This document shows positions 39,166 through 50,264 of a DNA stretch of 64,000 bases, piece by piece. The first letter of the stretch is position 1; each line of letters starts with the position of its first letter. The stretch is from Opisthorchis felineus (taxonomy: Eukaryota; Platyhelminthes; Trematoda; Opisthorchiida; Opisthorchiidae): positions 124,001 through 188,000 of the forward strand of contig SJOL01008481.1 of assembly GCA_004794785.1 (NCBI GenBank). Reading direction: 5' to 3'. The position numbers and the translations under genes are program-made. The notes under the pieces were generated by a model. It was given only the letters and a program-made list of their open reading frames with translations, did not search any database and was not told where the DNA came from.

Positions 39166-39457
39166 TTGAAGCTGACCAATATGAGCCTGTATGAGGAATC
39201 CGATCAGCCAAGGTGAACATTCCCATTCATCTTTGGCTTGACTCGGGTGTTGTAAGTAAGCTTTGGACAACCGCGGAGCCTGAACGTAGCGTAACATTTC
39301 AAAAGCCATGGTCAAACGAGGGGTGGACTCATGCTTGGCTCAGCAGACAGTTGACTTCAGGCGGTCGTCCTCCAAACCGTTAAACTCCTCCGAAGAAATG
39401 AGTCTGGTGAAAAAGTTGCTGTCCAGGGTGAGAAAGTACTCATTATGTTCCAGTTGA
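39166..39457 (-). CDS. Kelch-like gene exon: BACK domain
   Basis: The acceptor at 39458 (TTCTGTTCGAATAG) gives the phase needed by the preceding exon. The frame reads NFFTRLISSEEFNGLEDDRL, then a TGA at 39340-39342 where BACK domains have a conserved Trp, then FEMLRYVQAPRLSKAYLQHP and WECSPWLIGFLIQAH. These match the BACK signature of a serine-glutamate helix followed by LL-x-x-VR-x-P-x-LS-x-x-YL. The 3' end, at a GTATCC donor, is a guess. Confidence 0.75.
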
Positions 39458-39657
39458 CTATTCGAACAGAAGGATGATAATGTTGGATAACACACAGTTG
39501 CAGACCGTTACAGGGTTGAAAACAAAAGGGAATCGAGAAGCGAGAGAGGAAGAGCAACCGGCGGACAGAAGGTTATTCCGCTGTATTATAAATTAGTCTC
39601 AAGCGAACAAGTTTGCTTCTTATGAAGCAGGTGGAAATTTGCGACAACACTACTTAC

Positions 39658-39844
39658 CTGAAATGTCTTGTTGCGAAAAGCAGCGAAGCTTCAACGAGGT
39701 TGTTATCTTGTAGTCGCTTTGCTAGCCGCGTTACAATCAATCAGTTGACTGGATGATGCCTCTGCCTCAAAAAATCCAAACAGGCTTTCTGCACGTCGAC
39801 CGGCTGGAAAATGTCTGGCACCTTAGCCGTCGAAACGTGAATAC
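39658..39844 (-). CDS. Kelch-like gene exon: end of BTB and start of BACK
   Basis: From acceptor TTATGCAAAG the frame reads STAKVPDIFQPVDVQKACLD and FLRQRHHPVN, matching the C-terminal BTB helix (LL-x-AA-x-x-FQ, then V-x-x-C-x-x-FL). A TGA stands at 39741-39743 exactly where the family has Cys in the NCL motif. The frame then continues as RLAKRLQDNNLVEASLLFAT up to a consensus donor, CAG before GTAAGT at 39657, ending in phase 2. Confidence 0.75.
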
Positions 39845-39869
39845 CTTTGCATAAACAAGAAAAATATTT

Positions 39870-42405
39870 CATCTGATGCTGACGAGCGCTATGCAATTTC
39901 GTCCTGCCCTCTTTTTGATGTGGACCCAACAAACTCTAATACTGTGATGCCCCTGAAAATGCGGATAATACTAATGGATCGGGCGTGTAGTGTGTTGTTC
40001 GCTCGTAACTGCCTCTAATGGAAGATAACGTTTATAACGAAACTTGTAGAACTGCTTTGCAGCGTTTGTTGGAAAAGGCTTGGTAGTCAGTGGATATCCG
40101 CGATAGCTCAAGGTACGCGTGGGTGTTCAGTTTTTAAAAACAATGTGTACGTGAAACTTTTACCTTCCCGTCCAAAATTCTGTAACCGTTTCGTTGGTGT
40201 TTGTAAATACACGACTTCTCGGCGAATAGCTCCACTCCTTTTACCCGTAGGAGATGTTTCAGGATACTCTTGATCTGCTTCTAAGATATGCATTTGCGGT
40301 TCTCTATGACTGCGGCAATGTAAGATTCCATTTTCTGTGTGTCTATTAGGTCTTGCTCGGGGGTAAGTATAGGTTCTTCTCGGTGACCTAGAAAATGTCA
40401 CTGACATACAGGCGGTTTGTATCCGAAAATGTTTTGGTGTGCGGAAATCATCTGATCATACTATATATACTATACTATATATATATAAATATATATATCA
40501 TACGATTGTCGACGGTTTGCAAGCCTACACGAATCATTGAGGTATAATGGAGCGTGTCCGTGTGTGTGGGGATTCTACCAACGCGACCTTAAAACCCTCT
40601 TGGTTTGCAGTCTGAAAACCCGCGAAGGATCGTTTTTAGAAATAGTAATGCTATTGCATTTATCACAAACCACCACTGCCTTGTAGTCAGGTTTTTTAGA
40701 CAAAGGCTTCGGTCGACGATGTTAAATTTTCCCGGTCTTGGTCTGGACCACAAGGCGGCATTCAAACATGCGTGCAACCGCAATTCCCGCAGCCAACAAA
40801 ACCTTCATTCTACATCAGCAGTCGCCATCAACCGGGCCAACTTACTTGCCACATACAGCATGCCGTGTAAGCAAAAGCAACTTACGGCTGACATCCACCT
40901 TCCTTCCATTTTTGCATACTTGTAATCTCCTTTCCCTCAACCCCCTAATAACTCTGTCTTCCTGGGCTCATCGGTGCCCATTTTCTGTCCATCTTTACGT
41001 GGGTGGTCGGTTTTATTGTTCGGACACTGAAGCAATGAGACAATAAGCTGCTATTGCTCATACACTGGACTAGCTTGACACGGCTATACGCTGTGTACCA
41101 GAAATGATAATTCATAATGGAAGCACAGCGGTTAAAGTGACTGCCCCACCACTCTCCTCTGGCTCCTTGTTGTGCACTACTGTTGATCCAGGGACTACTG
41201 CGGTAGGTTGTACAGGGTTTAGTATCGTCTCAAGTCACCGGGTGGAAGGATCCTGGCTTGACTGGATACCCGTTGATAGTCGCCTGGCCCCGGCCGTGGA
41301 GGAATCCCACAAGCATGACGTTGATCGTTGTCTATTTGCTGCATCGTACTTCTGGAGTGCCGCAGAATACCAGGATTCTGTCCGAAACATCTCCACCAGT
41401 TCCACCACAAATTCGCTTCGTCTATTTCCAACCGTCGTTCTTCAATGCGGTGTTGTGGCTAACGCTGTTATTAAGCACCATAATTTGACTTGCTTGCAAC
41501 GGCAGTTATATTACAAGGGATAGTTATCTGCTGTGTCGTGCACGGTTTGATCTTAGCTGGATTGCATCGCACGTAAGCGCTGCTATGTACATTTATGTTT
41601 TAGTCGTTCAAGTTTGGGTTCATCGAAATAGTACGACCGGTATTTATACCTTTGGAATTTAAAACAGCACGTTCTGCCTTCTGAAGTTATCTAGTTAAGT
41701 GCCCCCAAATGCGCAGTAGAACTGCATTATACCTACTAGCATCAACATTACTTCCAATTTTTCATGCTTTCTTTTTATAGCAGCGTATACGGACATCCGG
41801 TTTACAGAGTTTATAAAACTTGCTTTAAGTTCTACTAGACGTATTTCCCGCTTAACGCGTCAAAGCTCAAAACTGAGCACGGGACAATTTCCGTGAGATT
41901 CACCCTTACGTCGGTTTGTGGGTTCTAGCGAACCCCCTGGGTAGTTGTAACCGTCATCTCGTATTCCTTCAATTAAAGGTACGTACAGGTATAGTTCACA
42001 CTTGACACTCTTGCCAATTTGCTGCTACGCTCGTCAATTTATTTATTTTTAAGCGGTTATAAAACTGTGAGAAATGACTGCTGGGCTGTCCATCCTATTT
42101 TGATAACATAAGGATACTCTGACGAAAAGACAGCTGCCTTATACGTGTGATGTAAATTTGAATGGATTAAGCGAAAAATTCGTACAATGGGTTTAGGCTT
42201 ATTGGGAACGCCAGTCGTGCTCAACCACCAATTCCTAATAGATTCGAATCCACGAACTGCCTGATATTAGTTGAAGTGTAGACCGTTTGATCATGAGTCA
42301 GCGTTTGGATTAATGTAAACTTGGACAGTATGAAGCACCAATATAACTGCTCATGAGAGGTATGTTTAATAGCATAATGAATAAACGCTTGTGTTGCTTT
42401 TTTTC
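39870..42405. other. No gene recognised; should contain upstream BTB exons
   Basis: The BTB core of the Kelch-like gene ought to lie in this direction on the minus strand, but no segment with an AH-x-x-VLA type motif was found. Parts of 40.7-41.5 kb are GC-richer, with a 139-codon plus-strand frame (41104-41523) that matches nothing I know. Confidence 0.4.
40458..40499. repeat. AT dinucleotide microsatellite
   Basis: About 40 bases of imperfect (TA)n, interrupted by single C and A bases. Confidence 0.9.
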
Positions 42406-42409
42406 TCAG

Positions 42410-42536
42410 GCTCAAATGAGCCACTCGGGTCAGCCGCAAAAAGTCAACAGTCAGATCATTCAAAATGATTTTTATCAACAAATGCTGTACTGTGAATTCA
42501 TAGTGGAAAAAACGCTGGATTGTATATACCACGCTG
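42410..42536 (+). CDS. Candidate internal exon, unknown product
   Basis: Preceded by a near-ideal acceptor (a T-rich tract ending TTTTTTTCTCAG) and followed by G before GTAAGT at 42537. Only one frame is open through all 127 bases: AQMSHSGQPQKVNSQIIQND then FYQQMLYCEFIVEKTLDCIY and HA. It enters in phase 0 and leaves in phase 1. I do not recognise the peptide, and could not find neighbouring exons whose phases fit. A pair of strong splice sites with exactly one open frame is good evidence for an exon, but not for its function. Confidence 0.5.
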
Positions 42537-43150
42537 GTAAGTCCACATTGAACGCTGTGAAAATACACAGGCAACGAGCATTACGCGTACCAAAAGGTCT
42601 CCCGGCTCAAGGCGGGTGGCCATTAGACGACCAAATCCAGTTGGTTGTATCAAACTGGTCGGCCGACGAGAAGGCCAAGCGGTGATTTCCGTTCAGATCA
42701 AAATAACAAATGGGGTAGATGCGCATTACGAAAAACCAAACGGAAGAACCCATTATACACAAATAGAATGAAAGAATCAAATCAAGTTATTGAAGTAGGT
42801 TTACATTCAGTAGTTACCCAAATATCTTCTGCAACAAATAGAATCAACTCCAGCCATTGTGAATCATTCAGCAGTCTCTTAAAAACGGATTCCAACCTCC
42901 GAAATATGTCGCTCTAATTCCGAAAAGTGGACGGATCTAACCCGCAATACCTTTTCGAGTGTCAGAAATCCATCTATGCGTTCAAATTGTTATGCGTCAA
43001 TTGATGAGGATGAATTGACATAGGAGTGTTTGTTTCAGTATGCATTATGGAAAAAATGATTTAGCCCTGATCAATCTGTGGTGTGTGTTTGAAAGGGGAT
43101 GTTTGCCAATAATACATTTCAGGGGAGTCAACTGACTTACTGAATGACAG

Positions 43151-43381
43151 TCATGCAAACAAGAACAACTTCTTGCTACCTTTGAGGTGGTAAAGCTGTT
43201 GCTTTGTGGGACATATTTATCGGGACACTTCCCTTCGCGGATGGAGGCTGAGCTGTGGCTAAAGAAGGTGTTGCGCGCTGGTGGCGCAGACAACGGTCTT
43301 GATATCGGCGCACAGAATTCTCACAACGCAGGCGGAAGAAGGTTGGACACAAAGGCTTCGGTCAATTTTGCAAGAAATTAA
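43151..43381 (+). CDS. Candidate exon in a GC-rich island, unknown product
   Basis: After GAATGACAG the plus frame reads SCKQEQLLATFEVVKLLLCG then SGHFPSRMEAELWLKKVLRA, and stays open to a TAA at 43379. The middle is much richer in G and C than its surroundings, which often marks coding sequence. An antisense frame (43293-43045) is also open, and a GTAAGT on the minus strand near 43142 could be its donor, so the coding strand is not certain. No family is recognised. Confidence 0.35.
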   Translation, partial: SCKQEQLLATFEVVKLLLCGTYLSGHFPSRMEAELWLKKVLRAGGADNGLDIGAQNSHNAGGRRLDTKASVNFARN

Positions 43382-43544
43382 GGTTGCTCGATGCATCATT
43401 GTAAACTGACAGCTTGGAAAGTAACGGTCGATCCTGGTGAGTAGATTAATCCGCTTGTGCGAATCATGGAAAATGTACAACCTGTGTACATATTCCTACG
43501 TACTTGGAATTTAGAGCAACACAATCTGCATTCTGAATTTCGGG

Positions 43545-43577
43545 TTTTAGATGTCTTTTGGATGTCTTTTAGATGTC
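43545..43577 (+). repeat. Three tandem copies of an 11-base unit
   Basis: TTTTAGATGTC, TTTTGGATGTC and TTTTAGATGTC follow each other without gaps. Confidence 0.9.
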
Positions 43578-43679
43578 CTAGATTTATATGTACTAAACGT
43601 CTGACAAACGTGCTAATGCAAGCACCAATGGAATTTCACCCAGTGTTCCCGGCAATTTTGTGTGATTTATTTCATTAGC

Positions 43680-46600
43680 TGCGTTGATAATAACAGTAAT
43701 CCTTGGTACTTTCATACTATACGCGGGCATGTCCATGCATGCAAGTGTAAATTTGGCTCAAACTTAGAGAATAAATTAAATGAACCATCATGAGGTAATT
43801 TACAATGCCGAGAATCAACCGAAAAAGCAACGAAGGAGAGAGGTAGCTGCCTATGGCTGCCTAAAAAATGTATGCCCGTCGTTTATAACGAATAACCCCA
43901 CCAAAACTGCGTGTGGGGAGCTAATGCTGGATTACGCTGAGGCCGTTTATTAAGCAGTATTCGTTTTATGGCACCAAGAAAGGTCAACGTTTGAAGGCGC
44001 TTATTTAATGCGAAATTCCAGACGCATCGCCACAAATTAAATGTTTTCCTCATCCAGGATACATTATTTACCATGTCTCGGCAGTGTGTTAAAATATTAG
44101 TGCTTTAGTTGTTTATCAAATGTCCGCCACAATAACTACTCCATTTCAATGAACACACCAACACTCAGCACAAATCGTGAACGCAAGAACATCGGAAACA
44201 ACCGAAACCATACAGAACAAGATACTCAGGGATCGTTATGCGGTGACGATATGTGCGTGATTGTGACAAACTGATCACAAGCAGGCTACCAAAATCAAGG
44301 TACAGCTCAACGACCGGCTGGGCAACCGACACATTCGTTGTAGGCATGACAAATGTTGCATGAAATTGGCGTGTAACGGGTCTTACTGCCTACGTCGACT
44401 ACGAGTATATCTACTGAAAAAGTCATTGACACCCTCGATGTTGTTTGTCCCGTGCAACAAAGCAGGCTTGGTATAAATTATCATGGTGCATTGATTTTCC
44501 AAATTCACGCCTGAATCAGCCGGGCAGAGTTTGAATCCGCATTTAAGCCAAGAACCTCTGGAACACATCATATACAAGGACCATTTTGACATTACACAGC
44601 AATCTCATCAAGACGAAATTTAGGCCCCGAGAATGGTCGTTCGGGGTTCTGAAACAAAAAGGAAGAAAAACCCGACGGTTTTCTCATCGTCAGAAATGCG
44701 AGAACGTGTTAAAAGTTAATTCCTTTCAGGCAGGATTAGCCGAATGATCAGAGTCAAACTGACGTATTGATTGTCTATGGTTACGGCGCGAATTTACCGA
44801 ACGGAAGGTGCGTTGTTTGAAAGCGACCTCAAATATTGGCTTCTCCTGTCTATGCTTCAGCAACTAGGCAGTATCCTGGCCCCCATGCTTCCTTCGGACA
44901 ATATGGCAGCTTGGCACCTAAAAGATGTTACATCCGAACGATTTCGATTTCACTTATTTGTCTCAGCATTCGTGGTGACACGTGTGTCTTGGTTGTAGCA
45001 ATTCGATCTTATGTTCGAAGTTAGCACATATATGACGAAGAATATATTACAGCACGCTGATCCGCGGTTATTATACTAGATGTGATCCATGCACACGACG
45101 GTTGTTCCCCGTAGTAAGTTGTGAACTCTTGCCTGACTGCGTGATGCCGTGCTGAACCGCGCTTATTCAGCGTATTCTCTGAAAAAACCGTCACTGAACA
45201 AATCTCACGTAATTGTGAGTCCTTCTTCAGATTCCACAAACATTGCTCTGCATATTACACGGCGTTCCTTAAATTCAGAGCATCGTACGATTTATTAACT
45301 GAAAATAACTAGGCTGATATGCCGTGCAAAGTATAACTTTAACAGTGTTAGAGAGCGTTATGCAGCGTTTTTTATATTCATCTTAGGAATCGTTCCAACT
45401 GGCCAATGAGGAACGCCCATTGAGGTTTATTCAAGTGGAGAAAAAGCGTTTAAACAGATGGTGCTGGCGATATTCTCCAGAAGTTCAACGTTTTACCGCA
45501 CATCATTTGGAAATGAGCGCGGAACTTCATCCACGTATAATCTGTTGTTCTACAGGGTAAAATAATACATGGGATATCTAGGCCAGTACCTATACAAAGA
45601 AATTCAAAATGGACTATCCGTATTGGGGGATTTTTGGCTGCCGTGCACGTAGTGTTGGATGAGAGTATAGTTCCAGACACAATTGGATGTAGCCTGCGAT
45701 TCCGCATACCACCCAGTTCGGTTTCGAATAACTCGCTTTCGCGCGTTGCTAGTTTAAGTATACTGTCTGTCTCCAAGGTGGAATAGATGAAGCTGTCAGA
45801 CATACTACATCGTTCTTCCGTTGTTCCATCCCGGAATGCCCTCATAGGTTATGATGTCTTCAGAATCCGGACGAATAAGCGTACTGCAATGAACAACCCA
45901 TATATGCTGGATAAACCGATTTATTATTGGATGATACGTTAGTCCAACCTCGGATATCACCCGAATGACTACATTAGAGAAGAAGTCAATATCGACTGTT
46001 TGCGTCAGCTCATTCCACGTTCATAAGTGATTTACATTCTGAACTTCCATTTTGATTAGAACAAGGTCTGCCCCATTGCTTTTTTACGTAGTGTGAACGT
46101 TCGAGTGTGTTTAACCGTTGAATGTTACAATCTTCTTCGGTCTAAGCTGACTATTCATGTCAGTCTACACACAAAGGGACCCCTCTCCAGGCATTTCTAA
46201 TGACTCTAGGTACTTGGTCTCACCCTGTAGAGTCATTGGCCAATCTGAAGTGAACCCATCACCTCTGGTTTTGCATGCTGCGCTGGCTGCGCGCAAACAT
46301 CACAAAGAATCACAGTGTTCATCATGGTCAGGCGATTCTGCGATCTACGTATGTGCCACGAACATGCCTTGTCTCTGTCGGCAGGCTTAAACCAGTGGAT
46401 TCTTGTTATCCGTCCCATATTCTGGTCTTAACCAGCTTGCCATGCAATCTGATATAACCATCAAATGTGGCCTCTGAGCACCACAGTTAATTAACCCTCT
46501 GAAGCCCGTGCATTGCCTCAAAATGTGCATACATATTCCAGACCATAATTAATTCTGCCCAATTTATTTGTCCTAATAATTTATTCAGAGGGGAATTCAT

Positions 46601-46740
46601 AGGGAACAGGAACACACGTTCAGTATTTTCATTAGATCCATCATATAATGAGATGATTTTGATTATATTCCCAAGGCTCAGTGAAATCAACAAAAGTGAC
46701 CAATAAACTCAGATTTTATGCCTTCATATCACGAGACAAT
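43680..46740. other. No gene recognised
   Basis: No exon or repeat supported. The 131-codon minus-strand frame at 45450-45845 is within chance length and has no motif. Confidence 0.4.
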
Positions 46741-46752
46741 TATAAACAAACC

Positions 46753-46760
46753 TATAAAAA
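46753..46760 (+). promoter_or_regulatory. TATA box of the signal-peptide gene
   Basis: TATAAAAA lies 53 bases before the ATG at 46806, which puts the expected start of transcription near 46783 and leaves a short leader. A second TATAAA sits at 46741. Confidence 0.55.
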
Positions 46761-46805
46761 GGCGAATAGGGCTAGTCGCAATAGACACCCGGGGAAAGTG
46801 TTTCG

Positions 46806-46872
46806 ATGAACAGCATCGAACTACTTTTAGCGCTGCTGTGTTTAGCAAACATGGTGGTGGCCGAAAATCATC
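46806..46872 (+). CDS. First exon of a secreted protein: signal peptide
   Basis: ATG starts a 22-codon segment reading MNSIELLLALLCLANMVVA then ENH, with a short polar N-end, a run of Leu and Ala, and a VVA-E cleavage site. It ends at a consensus donor, C before GTGAGT at 46873, in phase 1. With the TATA box upstream, this is a textbook first exon of a secreted product. Phase-1 introns right after a signal peptide are common in secreted animal proteins. I do not recognise the protein. Acceptors that keep phase 1 open lie at 47026, 47137 and 49625. Secreted micro-exon and short-peptide genes are a known feature of parasitic flukes, so that is one possible class, but it is only an inference. 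Confidence 0.6.
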
Positions 46873-47136
46873 GTGAGTTTAACTCATTCTACCACAAAAT
46901 CATAAAGTCTGAACAGGGCAACTAGGCTATGAGTGACTGCCTCGGACCGCAGCAAAATCCGTTGAATTACGTAGTGCTTGTACATAAAATGTATTAAGCT
47001 ATTTATATTGACTTCCTTCCATCAGTATCCATCGTGACTGCTTCCTATGTTACTTGCCAAAGCCAAGTTTTGTTAGGGCCGATTTGAGAAAGCAATTTTG
47101 GGTGGTAACTCGTTAGTAATTTTTAATACTATTCAG

Positions 47137-47279
47137 GTAAACAGCTGATTAGTCTGCCACTATGGTTACTCTCCCCTGAACAACGTTTTTGTGGGTCTCA
47201 TTCATCTTCCTCAGCGTCCTTGAACGCCATGAATTTGGAAAAAAAAATTGCTGCTACCAAACCTCTTAAGAGGAGATAG
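47137..47279 (+). CDS. Possible second and last exon of the signal-peptide gene
   Basis: After the acceptor TTTTTAATACTATTCAG the frame required by the first exon is open for 46 codons to a TAG at 47277. The mature part would run RKQLISLPLWLLSPEQRFCG, SHSSSSASLNAMNLEKK, IAATKPLKRR. It is short and basic, with one Cys and a C-terminal KRR. AATAAG follows the stop directly, and a proper AATAAA appears only at 47766. The spliced product would be 69 residues. The competing acceptor at 47026 is stronger and opens 20 codons before a TGA. The choice is uncertain. Confidence 0.35.
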
Positions 47280-47369
47280 AATAAGTTCTTAATTTACTGT
47301 CATTCGGACATGATAAGCATAATGAATTCATACCTTACTCTTCCTTTGGAAGTGGCATGTTGTCATGAC

Positions 47370-47641
47370 ATCAAGGTAGATAATCTGTTCTACATCTACA
47401 CACATGTTATACATCTTCAAGCTTCCCGAGAAAGAATTCCAGTACCCTCGTAATGGTTTGTAGGTGACAAACGATGAGTGAATTGCAATCGATCCAAAGT
47501 GTATTTCGCACTGTAATGCAGCGCCACGCACCCGACCAAATCATTCACAGTTTGAGTAAATTCCCGAGTTGAGTAGTTTGTTACTGGAGTACGCCCCCTT
47601 GTGTGAGTCACTTTTATTACATTTTTATGGCAGTTTATCAA
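47370..47641 (-). repeat. Dispersed repeat family C, copy 2
   Basis: Minus-strand relative of 5479-5760, reading VNDLVGCVALHYSAKYTLDR. It has a frame break near the SREA block, after which another frame continues as VDVEQIIYLDV. The two copies preserve different parts of an older coding frame of unknown function. Confidence 0.6.
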
Positions 47642-47649
47642 ACGGTATT

Positions 47650-49620
47650 TTAACTCCCATATAATGTGCTACCCGGTTAACATTTCGAAGAATACTTATA
47701 TACTTACTTGAGAATGTTTATTCTCAACAAGCCCGCCCCTCGAGAAGTCACTTCATTCTGTAATTCAATAAACCGGCTACAATGGGGCATGGAAAATTAG
47801 TTTGAACTTGTTCCTCACATCAGATTTCAAGAACCACTTCGTGGCATTTTAGCAGTCTGCCCACATTATCTATCGCACACGTATTAGACAACAGTACGTT
47901 TAACTGGAGGTCAAATATGTAACTGACTCTGATGCCCAGTTCACAAGCGTTAGTTGTAAAATGTAACCGAGTTGGTGCAATTTGTGTTGGTTTTCATTTT
48001 TTATTTATCCTAGAACTGAAAGAAATACCTACTAGACCGTGTATAGTAACATGATAATATGAGGTGAATATTTTTTGTTACGGAGTTCCTAATTTCAGTG
48101 ACTTCGGTCTGTATGAAGAATTCGCGAAACCTTATGGATATTTTATTATCGTCGGACGACCTCATCTACGCAGCCTCCAGAATTTCCGGGGTGATTCATA
48201 GCCTTCAAATCCCAGCTAACAGAAGGCTAAAGCGGTCGGGATCAACCGTCATTCGGCCGTGTGCTGCCTGTTAGAGGCGTGATCATCTTGAACTTAGGCG
48301 AGTCGAAGCTCCATTCGAAGTCCCTAGATGAGATGCCCTACGTGGCATAAGGTATACTCTACATAAATATATAAAGTTGTAGTTTATTTCTGTCACCTCA
48401 AGAAACATAATATTTTGCAAGCTCCTAAGAAGCATGTGGCGGGCGCTTCGGAAGAAGAGCCCACGCCAGCTGCTTGCCAGGGCTTTCACCACAAAACTGT
48501 GGAAAATAATTGCGAGCCTATGCGTCCTATGTTGATAGTATCATGAGGATATGGTGCAAAATGGTCCACTGGTTTTAAACATACATGACCGTACATAATC
48601 TAAATGACTTCTCATTGTCCATAAGTCACTTGCAATGAAGCAAGTAGTATAACCCACTCAAGGTCCAAAGATGTTCCATTTCGGTGAGCTGTCAATGACA
48701 ACGCCGCTTAGGTACATCTGCATCATCAGTTCCCTTCCATTTGTGATAGACCAATTTATTGCAAACGTCTGATCCCGAATTTTCGTCGAATATGCTAACG
48801 GAGCTGCTATGTTTGTCTGGACACGCAGAATCTCGTGGGGAGATTTACAGTATCGGACAAAGAGACATCCACAAACTGTCCGTATATCACGTTTATGTAT
48901 CCCTTAATTTAGCAGGGTCCCCCTTTTGCACCAGATAAAAACGCCCAAGTTTATTTAAAGGTTTCTTTCTGACCCAAACGTCGGAAGTAATCTGTCGGAC
49001 AGTTTGATAAGTGGACTGACATATTTCTAAACTATTTGCAGCAGCCGTTCCAGTATATTTTTTGTCGGGATATCTGAGCATAAATAATGGGCGCCTGTCT
49101 CGTCGTCATCGGATCTCATAGTGCTGGGACACAGTAACATCAACGCTTTCATGTACGGCCACATTCCGCTCGTCTTCAGATGGATATGGTATGAAAGATA
49201 AGCAGGAATCAACTTGATACCTTGAATAAACAACTTTCTACGTAACCCTCAGGAAACATCTCGAAGTTTGGAGAATGTTTTCAAAGGAATATTTTATCCA
49301 TGGAATAAACGTCCGTTTAGGGAGCTTGCGTGCCAGCCACATTGCCAAACTGATTACACCTACGCGAAGACAAGCAGACAAAATGGGAACGCGGGTTTTC
49401 AAAGTCGGACAACGCGGAAATCTAGTCCTTGAAAATGACCACAGGAGTTGTGATTTTTTATGTGTCATTGTAAACATTTCGTAGTAAATACGGAACATCG
49501 ACTTGTATCGGTAAGGTAGCGACCGCCGTTTTGAAATATTTGTGGTGACCGGAAAACAGGAAATAAGCGAGGATTGTTAGCTTCGTTCTCAATAGTAAAT
49601 ATTCCATTATGTTCACTCTT
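47650..49620. other. No gene recognised
   Basis: Contains a perfect 8-bp hairpin at 47708-47727 (TTGAGAAT, GTTT, ATTCTCAA). Open frames near 48.3-49.5 kb overlap on both strands without splice support. Confidence 0.4.
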
Positions 49621-49624
49621 TCAG

Positions 49625-49740
49625 TAATTGGACTATCGTCTAATTATAAAATTATTGCGTTTGGTATGTCAGTATTGATTATAATACCCGGAGCTTCCCC
49701 GGCTGCAGGGACAATCAGCTCAGAGCCTCCTGCGGAGAAG
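49625..49740 (+). CDS. Candidate internal exon with a hydrophobic segment
   Basis: Acceptor TTCACTCTTTCAG and donor AAG before GTAACA bound 116 bases with only one open frame, reading IGLSSNYKIIAFGMSVLIII then PGASPAAGTISSEPPAEK. The hydrophobic stretch could be a membrane segment or an internal signal. It enters after a phase-1 donor, so it could in principle follow the signal-peptide exon, and it leaves in phase 0. It may instead belong to the zinc-finger gene that follows. No family is recognised. Confidence 0.4.
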
Positions 49741-50211
49741 GTAACAATTTAATGTGTAAGTACTGAAAAAGGGTTCACCTTCATGAAGAGCGCTCAAGCT
49801 GGTGCAAAACAACGTGAAACGTTCACTCACAAAGGATATCCCTGGACGTAGCTCGCATCCAAGCTATAACCACGTTAATCTGTCGAAAGGGTGACAACTG
49901 TACTAACCCACCTCGTCCAGCGAGTCATTCAACTGATTTGGGAACGGAAGTTAAACTGACGACCTACTACTTACTTCATTATATCAACAAATCCTGAATA
50001 TCCCATAGAAGAAAGTTATTCGTAAACCACGTGCATGTTGCAGCTTAGAACTCCTGTATCGAGTTGTCAGTCGACATATAGCCACGCTATGCAAATTCCG
50101 TTACTAGGGGAATTATATGCAACCGAAAGAAACAGAAAACCGGCTGCTGGCGAACGTACGGTTTGGCTTTCAATGGATGTAGGCTGGTTGCCAACCTGAA
50201 TCCTTCTGCAG

Positions 50212-50264
50212 ATGTATGATAACAGTGAAACCGCTGTGCAGCTCTCCCCAGCTTCCAGCATTGG
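50212..50264 (+). CDS. Candidate 53-base exon upstream of the zinc-finger exon
   Basis: Bounded by acceptor ATCCTTCTGCAG and donor GG before GTAAGT at 50265. Two frames are open. One (MYDNSETAVQLSPASSI) fits after the phase-0 end at 49740. The other (CMITVKPLCSSPQLPAL) ends in phase 1 and would join the zinc-finger exon at 50626 exactly. I cannot decide between them. Confidence 0.35.

Larger units (their letters stand above)
36643..39844 (-). pseudogene. BTB-BACK-Kelch (KLHL-like) gene, partial and broken
   Basis: Kelch-like proteins are usually substrate adaptors for cullin-3 ubiquitin ligases, with a BTB domain binding the cullin and a Kelch propeller binding the substrate. Reading 5' to 3' on the minus strand, five pieces lie in the expected order: the end of BTB with the BTB-BACK junction (39844-39658), BACK (39457-39166), Kelch blades (37999 to about 37743), a Kelch blade (37108-36889) and another (36803-36643). 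The main BTB core and the last blades are not seen. Two in-frame TGA codons (39741-39743 and 39340-39342) and a frameshift in the third piece point to a pseudogene. Correct splice phases between the pieces argue that it was a real gene recently, or that a few errors mask a live one. Confidence 0.75.

Noticed and set aside
49975..50020. A 19-base micro-exon on the minus strand between TATTCAG and GTAAGT
   Set aside because: Single isolated signal pair with no flanking coding evidence; too easy to find by chance.
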